From the NCBI RefSeq assembly GCF_949987535.1, contig NC_080082.1, positions 45,645,374-45,709,373 of the forward strand: 64,000 bases of DNA, written 5' to 3'. Origin of the DNA: Balaenoptera acutorostrata (Eukaryota; Chordata; Mammalia; Artiodactyla; Balaenopteridae). The notes beneath the pieces were generated by a model. The model did not search any database. It saw only the letters and a program-made list of their open reading frames with translations, and was not told the origin of the DNA. Position numbers and translations under genes: made by a program. Below, piece by piece: positions 48,105 to 59,854 of this stretch (its first letter is position 1; each line of letters starts with the position of its first letter).

Positions 48105-50274
48105 ATGGAAGAAGCCAGTCTGTGCCTTGGAGTGTCCTCGGCGGCGCCGGAAGCTGAGCCCCATCTGAGCAGCCCCGTCCTCAACGGCCAGTATGCCATG
48201 AGTCAGAAGTTGCACCAGATCACCTCCCAGCTCAGCCATGCTTTCCCCGAGCTGCATCCGCGGCCCAACCCAGAGGAGAAGACCCCGGTTCCCCTCGACG
48301 AGAAGGCCCACGTGCCCATGAGTGGCCAGCCCATGGGCAGTCAGATGGCGCTCCTGGCCAACCAGCTGGGCCGGGACGTGGACACCAGCCTCAACGGGCG
48401 GGTGGACCTGCAGCAGTTCCTCAACGGGCAGAACCTGGGCATCATGTCCCAGATGAGCGACATCGAGGACGACGCCCGCAAAAACCGCAAGTACCCGTGC
48501 CCTCTGTGCGGCAAGCGTTTCCGCTTCAACAGCATCCTCTCCCTGCACATGCGCACTCACACCGGCGAGAAGCCCTTCAAGTGCCCGTACTGCGACCACC
48601 GGGCGGCACAGAAAGGGAACCTCAAGATTCACCTGCGAACCCACAAGCTGGGCAACCTGGGGAAGGGGCGCGGGCGGGTGCGTGAGGAGAACCGCCTGCT
48701 GCACGAGCTGGAGGAGAGGGCCATCCTGCGGGACAAGCAGATGAAGAGCAGCCTGCTGCAGCCCCGGCCGGACTTGAAGCCCCTGCCGCACGCCCAGCAG
48801 ACCCCGCTGGCCGCCTGCAACCTGGCCCTGCCCACCAACCACAGCGTGCCCGACGTGGCCAACCCGGTGCCCTCGCCCAAGCCGGCCAGTGTGCAGGAGG
48901 ACTCGGCGACCCCAGCTGCTGGCTTCCGCTGCACCTTCTGCAAGGGCAAGTTCAAGAAGAGGGAGGAGCTGGACCGCCACATCCGCATCCTGCACAAGCC
49001 CTACAAGTGCACGCTGTGCGACTTCGCCGCCTCGCAGGAGGAGGAACTCATCAGCCATGTGGAGAAGGCCCACATCACGGCTGAGTCGGCCCAGGGCCAG
49101 GGCCCCAACGGCGGCGGGGAGCAGTCGGCCAACGAGTTCCGCTGTGAGGTTTGCGGACAGGTGTTCAGCCAGGCGTGGTTCCTGAAGGGCCACATGCGGA
49201 AGCACAAAGACTCCTTCGAGCACTGCTGCCAGATCTGCGGCCGGCGCTTCAAAGAGCCCTGGTTCCTGAAGAACCACATGAAGGTCCACCTCAACAAGCT
49301 GTCAGTGAAGAACAAGTCCCCTAGCGACGCCGAGGTGCCTGTGCCCATGGGCGGCATGTCCCAAGAGGCCCATGCCAACCTGTACTCCAGGTACCTCTCC
49401 TGCCTGCAGAGCGGCTTCATGGCCGCCGACAAAGCCAGCCTGAGCGAGCCCAGCCAGCTCTACGGTAAAGGCGAGATGCCCATGAAGGAGAAGGAGGTTG
49501 TGGGGAAGCTGCTGACCCCCATCTCCAGCGTGGCCCACGGCGTCCCCGAGGGCGACAAGCACTCCCTCCTGGGATGCCTCAGCCTCGTGCCACCATTGAA
49601 ATCCAGCTGCATCGAGCGGTTGCAGGCAGCTGCGAAAGCTGCCGAGATGGACCCCGTGAACAGCTACCAGGCTTGGCAGCTCATGGCCAGGGGCATGGCC
49701 ATGGAGCATGGCTTCTTGTCTAAAGAGCACCAGCTACAGCGCAACCACGAAGACACTTTGGCACACGCCGGAGTTCTGTTTGATAAGGAGAGGCGGGAGT
49801 ACGTGTTAGTGGGGGCAGATGGCGCTAAGCAGAAAATGCCTGCTGATTCGGTTCACAGCACTAAAGCGGGCAGTCAGAGAGACCTGCCAAGTACGCTCGA
49901 CCCTTTGGAAGGCAGTCGGGATTTTTTGTCACACGGGCTGCACCAGGCTCTCGAGTACAACCTGCAGGGTCCCGGGAGTCTGAAGGAGAAGCCCACCGAG
50001 TGCCCGGACTGCGGCCGAGTGTTCCGCACCTACCACCAGGTGGTCGTGCACTCCCGCGTCCACAAGCGGGACCGCAAGGGCGACGAGGACGGGCTGCACG
50101 GGGGCCCCGATGAGCGGCGCGGCTCGGGCAGTGACCAGGAGTCCCAGTCGGTGAGCCGCTCCACCACACCCGGCTCCTCCAACGTCACTGAGGAGAGCGG
50201 GGTCGGAGGTGGGCTCTCGCAGACCGGGAGCGCCCAGGAGGACAGCCCACACCCCTCCTCGCCGTCCTCCTCAG
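48105..50274 (+). CDS. ZNF536: ZNF536 first coding exon (zinc finger protein 536, N-terminal 723 residues; partial)
   Basis: This exon encodes the N-terminal part of a nuclear C2H2 zinc-finger protein known as a transcriptional repressor that restrains neuronal differentiation and retinoic-acid-responsive genes. The start MEEASLCLGVSSA and the whole reading frame match ZNF536 as I know it from memory. C2H2 fingers are visible at residues 130-152, 158-180, 274-297, 300-323, 345-367, 373-395 and 631-653. Fingers 1 and 2 are joined by a canonical TGEKPF linker; fingers 3-4 and 5-6 form further pairs. A Ser/Thr-rich acidic stretch (about 672-723) precedes the exon end. Translation starts at the ATG two bases inside the exon, so the 5'UTR lies almost entirely in an upstream exon. 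The frame is split after the first base of codon 724 by a GT donor. The full protein is about 1300 residues, so the last fingers and C-terminus are encoded downstream, outside the window. There are no frameshifts or stops. Confidence 0.97.
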
Positions 50275-50280
50275 GTAGGT
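50272..50280 (+). other. ZNF536: 5' splice site (donor) after ZNF536 codon 723
   Basis: The sequence CAG|GTAGGT is a near-consensus donor with the cut between 50274 and 50275, interrupting codon 724 after its first base (G). This fits the Asp codon that follows the serine run in known ZNF536. The frame stays open for about 100 more codons into the intron, to a TGA ending at 50585, but that extension does not resemble ZNF536. Confidence 0.9.
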
Positions 50281-51018
50281 TGCCAGGGGAGATGGGGGAG
50301 CAGCGGCTGGCGCAAGGGCCCTCCCTGCCCCGGGGCCTGGTTCTGCACCAGCCTCGGTGGGGAGGGGTCCCCGCTGCCCTTCAGAGTCAGCTCCGAGGTC
50401 ACCGTGGCGTCGTGCTGTATGTGGACCTTGCCTGTCTGCCCTGCCTCAAGGGAAGGCTATCTTTTCAACTCTTTGACCTTCCCTTGAGCACTGGCCACCA
50501 GGAAAGTAAGCTGATCCTCCTCCCGTGTGGTGGAGATGGCCAGTTGTTATGTTTGCCAGCTGGGATAGCCTACCCTCCCCTGTGATTACCTGGCCCCATT
50601 TCTTGCCCTGACCCCCGTCCACCATCACCCCTGGAACCCGGGAGCTGCTGTCCGGCTCCATCCGTGGATGTGAATGTGTAAGTTCAGACCCTCACCGTCT
50701 CTCCCCCCAAGTATATGCCCATAATTCTGTCATTTGGGCCCCTCACTGCCTCTCCCTAGACCAAACCTGTCTCCGGCCCCCTTTCAAAAGTACAACTTGG
50801 CTCATCTGTCAGGTGCCTCTAACCTGAAGAACCACACCATTCTCCTCTGATGGTTTGGAGAAGCACAGAGGTTTGAAACACAGATGCGCGACTTCATGTC
50901 TTAAATTGTACTGTGTTACACGGGCGATACAGCTTTGGGGTCTAAAATAGCAAAGCAGAAAATCTGTCATCAAAATGTCTGTGAAATGCTGAAGCTTCCT
51001 GGCCCAGTTTGAGGGGGG

Positions 51019-51060
51019 AAAAAAAAAAAAGAAAGAAAGAAAGAAAGAAAGAAAAAAAAA
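51019..51060. repeat. Poly-A/(GAAA)n microsatellite
   Basis: A run of A, then six gaaa units, then nine A. The preceding ggggg makes it a pure purine tract. No SINE body precedes it. Confidence 0.93.
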
Positions 51061-51064
51061 TCAC

Positions 51065-54000
51065 TAGCCTAAGACAGCTAAATTAAAATCACTACCTAAC
51101 AGCAGGTAAGCTTGTTGCCTTCATCCATATTTCCAAAGCCCCTTACTAATGGATAGTAAATTGAAAGTTATATCTCTAGCCCTTTATAAAGAAAGCATCT
51201 CGCTAATACTGTAATCATTCTGCAGCCTAACAACAGAGGAAATCATGCCATAACAAATACCCTGTTACTAATGGCAACATTGATTTCTGCAATCAGCCAT
51301 TAAGTCTAGAAAATGAAAGACAGTTTGAGGCACCTCAAGGCACTGCATTGCCCACTGTTAAAGATGTGGCAGCACACTGTTGAGGGTAATTTTTAAAAAG
51401 TTTTTTTTTCCCCTTTTCTTTTTTTTTCCCCTTCTCAGTTTCCATAAATATTTCAGTATTAGAGGCAATTCACCACTACACTTATTAAGTAGATGCCAGC
51501 TTAGTTGTGTTGTTATTGTCATGCTTCAGTATACCCTTCTTCTAGGACAAAATTAGTATTAAAATAAAGTGTGAGTCTGGTGGCTTATTACAAACCAGTA
51601 AAGAATCGTTAAGACACATAAATCTGCACTGCACATTCCAAAGATTCCGATAGCACTTGATGCCGCTGCTTAAACACCCATGAAACACACTGTCTCCACC
51701 TGGAGTCCTAGCCTTGTTTGCAGTTCACTTCAGTGAGACACTCTGAAAGAGTTTAATGAGGAACTCCAGCACCACGGAGGGCTAGGCCACACTGCCTGGA
51801 GTGACCACCGCCCAAAACTTGCAAGGGAAGGGTTTTCCAGTGTCACCGCCTGACGGCGGGGATTCTGAGATGGATCTTTGTGCACGAAGGCAGCAAAGTG
51901 CCAGGTGTACTACTGTCAGGAGGGATTACTTCTGGCCTCCTGTGAGGAGGTCTCCTCTCCCTGCAGAGTGTCATCTCACGGTTTTTGGGATTTGGGACCT
52001 TTCTGGGGCAGAAAGCAGAGCGCATACTGGCTTTCCTAAGTTTTTGGAGTGACGTGGAGTTAACACTGACAGATTTTCCTCCCTCTCCCAGCCCTGCTGA
52101 AATGAAAAGGTCTCAGCAGAATATTCCGACACCAAATGTTCGGCTCTATTAATGACGTGTTTACCGTGTTTTTCTCACCTTCTGGCCAAGTGATAGCCTC
52201 ATGCTATTCCTATCTCTGTTGTTTCCATATCTCTAAATACTCTGTTGAAAAAAGCCCATTTTGCCTAAAAGAACCAACCGGGCTTGGGACTCAAAGGAGA
52301 ATTCTACTTGAGTTGTGGTTATCTTCGCACTTTTATTTCCCTCATTGAAGTATCGTACAATTGTGAATACTGATTCTTTCATTTCTGGTTGACTTCTTTG
52401 TTTTCTTCATATTCAAATTAGACACTTCCATAATTTTCTGACTAAGTAGGAAAATTGATGGCATACCAATATGCAGCCCAAATCAGCCGAATGCCTGGGC
52501 CATTCAGGTTTTCCTGGGATTAGGACCCTTAACCAAATCGGGTTAGTCTTCCCTCTTATTTCAACAAGTCTGACTTGTATAAAGTGTGATTAAAATAAGC
52601 ATTTAAATAAAAATCTTGACACAATAGGTATTTTATTATTACCTGTTAGAGAGAAACCTGCAAGGTGAAGGGGAGAAAAAAAAAAAATCTTTAAGCCCTT
52701 AAGTAAAGAAAGAAGTACTTATTAAGGCTTCTATTAAGAAATAACTGCAAAAACACGGTTTTACAAATTTCTCAGACTGCATAACAATGTCTCAAAACTT
52801 AATTTGCATCACTTGATTCTTTTTTTGTTGAAAACTGGGTCAGTAGGGCCTGAGAAACTATTTTTTCAGATCTTAACCAATGAATTCTTCTTTATAAATC
52901 GCTGCTCTTAACATGATAGTAGTTCTGAATTCATCATAAAAAACCTTTTTACAGAGAGCCTCTTAGAACAGATCTCCAGAAGAAGGCTTACAATGAGTGG
53001 CAGAGACGTCCTTTGTTATCAGATGTAATTCTTTGCAAAGGAGGATTGGAACGGAGTGGCTGTTTAAAAATGTCTTGCTCAGACCGAGACGAAGAAGGGG
53101 TCAAGTTTGCAATCAAACAGTTATTGCCGAGATGGGCGACTGTCACTGGCTAGGCTAATGTGGGATGCAGCTGTTTGTTATGTGAGCAAAAGAATGTTTG
53201 AATCAGTGAACATGTGAAAATGATTCCAGTGAACCAGAAAATGTGTTTGTTCTTTGGCTCTCCAAACTGCTGAGAACCAAGCTTAAGATCAACTGTGAAA
53301 ACTAGGACCTTTGACAAATTGAGAGGTCATATTTTCTAACAGAAAATGGACAAGACCAGTCATACAGATCACTTCCCCATCTTTCCCCTTTGTTTTATAT
53401 TTGTTGTTGCTGTTGATCTGACTTACCAATAATTTCACACCATAGTAGATGTCATTTCTTCCTCCATGTACAATGCAAAGGGAAACTATTTGGAAAGCAG
53501 CAGCTTATAAATTTTACTCTTTTATGACATTTAGAAAGTGGGGCAGCTGTTTTGATGCTCCCTCATTTCTGGCTCGCGTGCAAATGCTCCGATGGCATTA
53601 ATCTCTGCATCTTTCCCTAAAACCTCGTCTAAGACTGTGCTCCAATTCGAGCTTTATACAGAGTCAGAAGACGACCAAAGTTCTGTTTCTTTAGATTTTG
53701 CTTTGGAAATCATGGTCGGAATAATTAAAACTTAATGTACTAAGAAACGATACTGTTCATTATATCCAACAGGGCAGTTACCTTCTGCATTCCCCATAAT
53801 TTTGGAGAGGGGCTAATTGAAGTGTTGTGGTGGGAAAGGGGTAATTGAATGTGTTGACCCTCTGTTCGTTAAAGTCGGCTAAGTTACATGATCAACGGAA
53901 AGCCAGGAAGAGATGCGAAGATGAAAATATTGTTAACCCCTACTACTTCTGGTATAATATTTTGAGATGGACAAGGATTATTTGATCAGCTGGGCTGGAA

Positions 54001-54245
54001 GCCTTGCGGGGTCTTCTTTTGTTGCCTGAGCTGCATTCCTGAAATGCTGGGTCTCCATCCTGTGCTGGCCCATTGACCACAGCATCAAAGGCCTTTATCC
54101 AGGGCTCCCTTGCATTTACATCGGGTGTATAGTGATATGATAGATTTTCTTTCTTTTCCACCTCTTTTTCTCATGTGGCTCCTCCTCCCTGCCCCCATTC
54201 ATGATAACCACTGCCTGCTCCACACAAACAAATCCGGGCACCCAA
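51065..54245. other. Long AT-rich repeat-poor intronic block
   Basis: Over 3 kb with almost no recognisable transposons, unusual for this window. Motif-dense parts include 51100-51360, 52560-52830 (taatttgcatcacttg, an octamer-like ATTTGCAT) and 52990-53300. Candidate regulatory DNA by repeat depletion only. An AATAAA occurs at 51563-51568. Confidence 0.4.
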
Positions 54246-54279
54246 AAGAAGGGAAAAAAAGAAAAAGAAAAAGAAAAAA
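54246..54279. repeat. Purine-rich (GAAAA)n tract
   Basis: gggaaaaaaagaaaaagaaa-type run. Confidence 0.88.
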
Positions 54280-54359
54280 TTTAAGTCTGAGGATTAAGAT
54301 CTTCTTTTTTTTTTTGCTTGTGCATTCCAATTGTTCTTAAAATATTTGGCAATGTCAAT

Positions 54360-54540
54360 TAGTAACTGAGCAGAGTTAGCTGATGAACACAATTTTCCAG
54401 TAGACTGAGCACCCTATTGTTGCCGAGCGAACAGCAGATTTCTGAGGTCATTATCATTCGCTGGTTGCTTGGCCCAGCTGCTTCCTGCTGCAAAAGCCAA
54501 ACTTTATACTGGAGCTTGGGGATGGCATGCAGCAACAGGG
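54360..54540. promoter_or_regulatory. Candidate conserved noncoding block
   Basis: Repeat-free sequence with tagctgatgaac, aggtcattatcattcgct and two agcagatttc/cagctgctt E-box-like sites. Motif-based, weak call. Confidence 0.3.
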
Positions 54541-54544
54541 GGCT

Positions 54545-57500
54545 GGGAGGGGGAGAGGGGAGCTGGCTGCAGAGCCGAAGACAGTCATTATCAGCAGAGG
54601 AAACAGAAAGTAAAAGTTTCCAGGCAATTCCAGGAAAACTGCCCTATCAGGCGTCTCCCTCCCGTTCCTCTCCCAGCACCTTCCACCTCCAGGCAGGGAA
54701 TTAAAAGGACCAGGGGACGCCCCCTGGGCATTGTGGCCACTAATCTCTTTGCTGAGCAGAACTTTGGAAAACAATAATCCCATTTAAAATTTGCTTAAAA
54801 ATCGTTAACCCAATCTAAGGCATGTGAGTGATTTCCTCATTGATAGACTCCTTCATTTTTATTAAAAACAGAAGAAAGAAAAATTATTTTTTAAAAGATG
54901 ATATTAAAAACTTGAAATTAGTAAACTTGGGGATGACAAACAGGGAACATTATTTCATTTTCCAGGGGGACCTTTTGAGCGGATACTAGTCTGAAATTCC
55001 TTGTAAATCAAATTTAGCATGGAAGGTTCCCCCTGCCCACTCTGGCTTCCCCTTTTTCCTTCCCCCTCTCTCTCCCTCCCCCACCCTTTAATTTGGGAGC
55101 TGGTTCAGTGAGATGAAAAGCTGCACTTTTTTAAAGCTCAGCTGTTAAAACTGAGCGCCATATGCAGCCTTTCCGTCCCGATGTGGAAGTGTGTGCAGGC
55201 GGCCGCCGTGTTTGTGGAGATTTACGGAGGCTCGGCTGTGTGTGCCGAAGCCCTGCCTGGGCAGATGCTAGCGGGCCCTGCCTCCCGGGAGCTGGCCCCG
55301 CCTGGGCTAATAGGCTGGCCAGATTCGGGCTGGCTCCTGGGGCGTGTCCAGTGGGGCAGAGGTCAGGGGTCCAGGTGGGTTCCCTCTGGTCTCCCACCTT
55401 TCCGCTGGATCTGGGGGCGGTCCGCCCACCGGGCATGGTGCTGGAGCTGGGGAACAGTAGCCCTCAGATGCTGATTCACCTCACCGTCCTCCTGTGTGGG
55501 GGTCGGACGCCTGACAGCAGCTCCTCTTTATAAACTTCCCATCACTCCGTGCCCTTTGATTGTCTTGTGCCTGGGAACACTCAGTGCCACTCTGGGGCCT
55601 TGGCTGTCTCTCTCACCCCTTTGCGCGGAGCTGTAAATCCCACTTCCACGGGGCTGCCCGATGGTGCTGTCACTTAGCATTTCAGAAAGAGAGAAATCGT
55701 TCTGGCTCTGAAAGTCCTCAGATTGGGAGTGTGATATAAAAGATGTGTGACACGAGATCCCAGAAGCGAAGCCTCTTTCCTCTACGTTCCTGGGGATTCC
55801 CAGATTACCAGGACACCGTCTTCTGTCAGAGGGATTGATTCCTGCTGCAGGGTCACTGGAGCCCTGCCTTTGTTTAGCCGCACTCTGCCCACCTTCATGT
55901 CCCTCCTGTGCTCCTACGGCTGCTGCGCTCCTGCCCGGAGAGCTCAGGGAGCCCGAGGTGCCCACGGTGTGCTCCTTCTACTCACGTTAACACAAGGAAC
56001 AAACGTTCATTTAAATCTAAATTTAATGGTAATAAGAAAAACACGGATTAGCTAAGGACAGGTTACAATGAGGCAAAGAATTAAACAGTCAACTTTCAAA
56101 ATGGAGCATGAAACATTAGCTGCGTGATTGCCGTTAACTGGAATGGGAGGTTCGGGCTCAGGTCCTGGCCACCACCTCGGGTGTGTTGGGGCTGGAATTA
56201 GCAGTTTGCTTTGCAAATGGCCACAGTGTGGCCTCTGCTTGTTGGTCAAAAGCAGGTGTCATGAGCTACCTTTCATCCACCCACTCTCTTGCTATGCCAT
56301 CAGGTACCTGGGAACGTAGGCCCAATGTGTCACTACCGCCAGCGGCCGCTGCTGCAGAGCAGGGACAGCCTCTGTTTGCAGGGCAGCTTGGGTTCACCAG
56401 ACCCCTTCTCCATCAGGCTGCTTGTGCCTTCGAATCCCTTCGTTGACATGGAGCTCTGTGCCCCCTTATAAGAAGCACACTCCTGAAAGGGTAAAGTGGG
56501 AAAGTCTTCCTTGCTTAAGGAAGTTCTAGTAGGTGGCCCTGATGTCTCAGGGGTGGAAACAGGGACAAGCTTCAACAAGCCTCCTATTTTACTGGCTTTC
56601 AAGATTCCCCTGGATTCTAGGGGGAGACCGCTGGGATACTTGGGGATGTTGAGATGGAGAACAGAGGGAGACCTGGGACAGATCCGTGTTGGAAGCACTT
56701 TGCAGCGTTCTGAGGCTGTGAGGTTGGAAGAGGAGTGAGCCCTAACTCCCATAACTGTCGAGCTGTTTTGGAGCGTTGATGGTAGGGGTGGAGAAACACC
56801 TGCAGAGATCAGGAGACTGGATTTGTGCAAACGTCCCAAATTCGTGGTGATTGGGCTGGAACCTTTGCCATCTGTGACCCTTGGGCCTGCTTGCTGCCCT
56901 TCTGGGTTCCTCACCTCCCTCTCCTCTGTTGGCATGTGACCTCGCCTCCCCCGCCTGTGTGGACCGGGCTGGCGTGCTGAGGAGGAACGAGGGGGTGCAG
57001 TGAGGCTCGCAAATGGCTGAGGAAAGGGGGCTCCCCAGCAGGGTGTGAGGCAGGGGGTGGGGGGGGGGACTCTCTGTTCTCTCCAGGAAGCAAGCGTCAC
57101 AGCAGCTGAGAGGAGCCTTGGGTCCCCCATGCCTTTTCCTGGCAGGACGGGGCGACGGCAACATTTACTTAAGCTGTGGAGTTTGGCACTGCTGCCGCCA
57201 GGCGCCATCTGGAAAGCCCTTCTCAGGAAGCCGTGGGCCCTCCCTAAAGAGCTCAGGGGAGCAGGTCTTGGGCAGAGTTTTGGGCCTTTTTTCTTGGGCA
57301 GAACCTGAGCGGCAAGGCACCTGAGCGGGGCTCGGGGGTCCCCTGGGAGCTGTGTAGCTAAAGCAGGTCCTCCTCGGTGTGCGCGTGGCTTTTCTCTCTG
57401 CTGGGCTTCTCCACTTAATTCTGAGCCAGATCTGGTGTAGCTTTTCTTTGTCAGGAGAGCACTCAATTTCCTGGGGCTGTATTTCCATTTATTTATTTTG

Positions 57501-58855
57501 TATTGCATTTTACTTACTGTTCTCACCTAAGTCCTGGTATGCTGTGGGTGCAAAGGTGTGGAGCCAGCCAAGACTGTCCTGGTTAGTTACCGAGACAACC
57601 CTGTAATAATGGGGCTTGTTAACATAATGTAAGAAGTGACTATTGTGCCTCTAATATGTGCTGGGAGGCAGGAGGGAGAACTGGGTGGCTTGGCTGGTGA
57701 CAAACAGGGCCGAGCTAAGCACAGAGATTTGCCACCATCCTCTCCCTGATCCACATCTTCAAAAAAGGCTGCGGAACTCCAAAACAGTGCATGCCTGAAC
57801 ACTCCCTACGGCTACCTGATGGGTGGGCCAAGGCACTAAGGGAGCTGTGCTGTGCGCAGGGGCAGCGGTGGGTGGAATTCACGTGCCCGGGCCTGTTTTC
57901 TTTTCCCACCAAGGGGAAGTTGTCCAGGGCCTGGCTTCTTGGGGGACCCACCTCTTCGTTGCTGTGAGCCTTGGGGTTTTGTGTGACATGTGGCATGTGT
58001 CTGAGAGACGTGGGAGATACAGCACAAGCTGACTCCTTGGCTGGTCCGGCCCTCCTCTTGGGAGTGCCCAGCCAGGTGCTGGCAGGAGGAAGTGGGTAGT
58101 GGGTGGGCTTGGCTTTCTATGCCTCGTCACTTGCTTTCAAAGGGTGGGGTCCTGTTTCAGCTTTTTCTGGAAGCAGGGCACACCTTGGGGAGACTGCGAT
58201 GTTTTACTCTGGGCCTTGGGTGCAGAGGATGCCACAGAGGATCCGTTCTCTCCCCTGGGAGGTGCCTGGCTGGGCTGGGACTTAGGCGGACACCAGTTCC
58301 TTTCCTCTGGTTTGACCTCAGTTCCAAAGCCTTTTGATGTACAACGAAGCAGGTCCCCTCCGTGGCGCTCTCGTCTCTTCATTACAGTAATGTCCCGAAA
58401 CTCTTAACTCAGTGGCTGTCATCGTGGTTTCTGGACACCCTCGGTTGTCTTCAATCATCTTGAGAGGTATTTTGGAAAATTTCCAACTTGCTTATGTTTA
58501 GTTCAATGTAAAATGTGTGCAGTGGTTGTTTCCTTGAAGACCGAGACAGATACATGTTTCTTTTTATTGCTAAATATATTCTGTTAAATTTGTTGCTAAA
58601 ATAGGTGTTTTAGGGTTGTTGTTCTTTTTTAAGTAATTTGCCTTGGAAAATTGTAGTGATCCTTCAGCAAAGTTGCTGTGTGACATAAAATAATCCCTGT
58701 GTGGGGGGAGCCTTGGCAGCTGGGGCCTGACCACCTCTGAAATGTCCTGTATGAGTGACCTTCAAACCCTTACCACTTGGTCTCCTCCTAGAGAGACATT
58801 TACTGACTTCTTTGTTGCTATTTTTGTTGTTTAATGACATTATTGTTATTTTTCT
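54545..58855. other. GC-richer intronic sequence without recognised repeats; contains a 397-codon antisense open frame
   Basis: No transposon recognised with confidence. The minus-strand frame 57526-56333 is open for 397 codons but resembles no known protein; see findings. Other frames are short. Confidence 0.5.
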
Positions 58856-58859
58856 CCTA

Positions 58860-59530
58860 CATTAATTCTTGTTCATCTTGGACATTGAGAAAATACAGAT
58901 AAGTTCAAATAAAAATAATTTTTAAATATATGTCCCCTTACCACTCAGAGATAACCACTGCAGACATTTTAGTCCATTCCTTCCCAGTCCTTTTTGTGCA
59001 CTTGAAGATGTATTTCACAAAAAAGGACCATACTGCATGCACAGTCTTCTATATGATATAGTTTTTACTTAAATATATGTCATATATTTTTTTCCATTGA
59101 ATATTCAACACAAGGATCAACAAACTTTTTCTGTAAAGGACCAGATAATAAATAATTTAGGTGTTGCAGGATATGTGGGCTCTTTTGTAACTACTCGATT
59201 CTGCCATAAATGAAAGGGCTTGATGGTTTCCAATAAAACTTTATTTACAAAAACAGGTGACAGAAGGATTTGTCCCATGGGCTATCCTTTGCACACTCCT
59301 GTTCTTTAGTAATAGCTGTCCTTTTATAAAAGCTTCATACACGTAGTATGTTCCTTGAGGAAATATTAGAAATATGGAGAAGCAAAGGGAAAAATCTGCC
59401 TCTAGTGATCTACTGAGCATAGTAGAAAACTTGTTTCCATTTTTTCATTTCTGCACCTAAATCTTTCTGATCATCTGTACAATTATTTCCCTAAGTGGTA
59501 CTCCTCGACATGGAATCTCAGGTCACAGGC
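58860..59530 (-). mobile_element. L1M 3'UTR fragment, antisense, split by a hAT element
   Basis: ttggacattgagaaaataca, tcagagataaccactgcaga and ggaccatactgcatgcacag left of the hAT element are antisense L1 3' text. Right of it, gaaaacttgtttccattttt and taagtggtactcctcgacat are consistent with continuation of the same element. Confidence 0.65.
59108..59304 (+). mobile_element. Non-autonomous hAT-Charlie-type DNA transposon (MER class)
   Basis: The element opens aaggatcaacaaactttttc and continues tgtaaaggaccagataataa, aactactcgattctgccata and ccaataaaactttatttaca, closing in ctttgcacactcctg. The two ends are degraded inverted copies of each other. This is a well-known short eutherian hAT family; I do not assign the exact MER name. 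Confidence 0.8.
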
Positions 59531-59689
59531 TGGCAGCACTGAAGCTGCAGATGTGTATTACCCAGGAGGGTGCTGTGTCTTGAGGCCATTTCTTCCAGTG
59601 CTGGAGATTTTACTGAGAAAGTTCCTCGTAAGGTTATATTGAAATCTGTCTCCCTCAAGGTAGTTCCCTGTCACCAAGCAACTCTGTGA

Positions 59690-59850
59690 CTCATTTGTTC
59701 ATTCATAAATTCATTCATTTGTTCATTCATTAATTCATTTTTTCATTCAAGGACAAAATGCTTATTAAGTAGGTTCTGAACACCGAGCAATGTGCTAGAT
59801 GCTGGAGATTCAAGGATGATAGGGATAGGTCGCAGTGCCCAGAGGCCCAG
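59690..59850 (-). mobile_element. L2-type repeat fragment, antisense
   Basis: A repeated attcattcatttgttcattc start, then gcttattaagtaggttctga, gagcaatgtgctagatgctg and gagattcaaggatgataggg. This is the standard antisense 3' part. Confidence 0.75.
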
Positions 59851-59854
59851 AGCC

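Noticed and set aside
48099..49289. 396-codon open frame on the minus strand opposite the ZNF536 exon
   Set aside because: It is an exact antisense of conserved zinc-finger coding sequence. Its Leu/Val/Ala/Gly-rich content is what GC-rich third positions produce on the opposite strand, and no known family matches.
50275..50585. Counting the ZNF536 coding region as ending at the TGA at 50585 (826 residues)
   Set aside because: A near-consensus CAG|GTAGGT donor at 50274/50275 ends the exon at the place where the known protein continues with an Asp codon. The extension does not resemble ZNF536.
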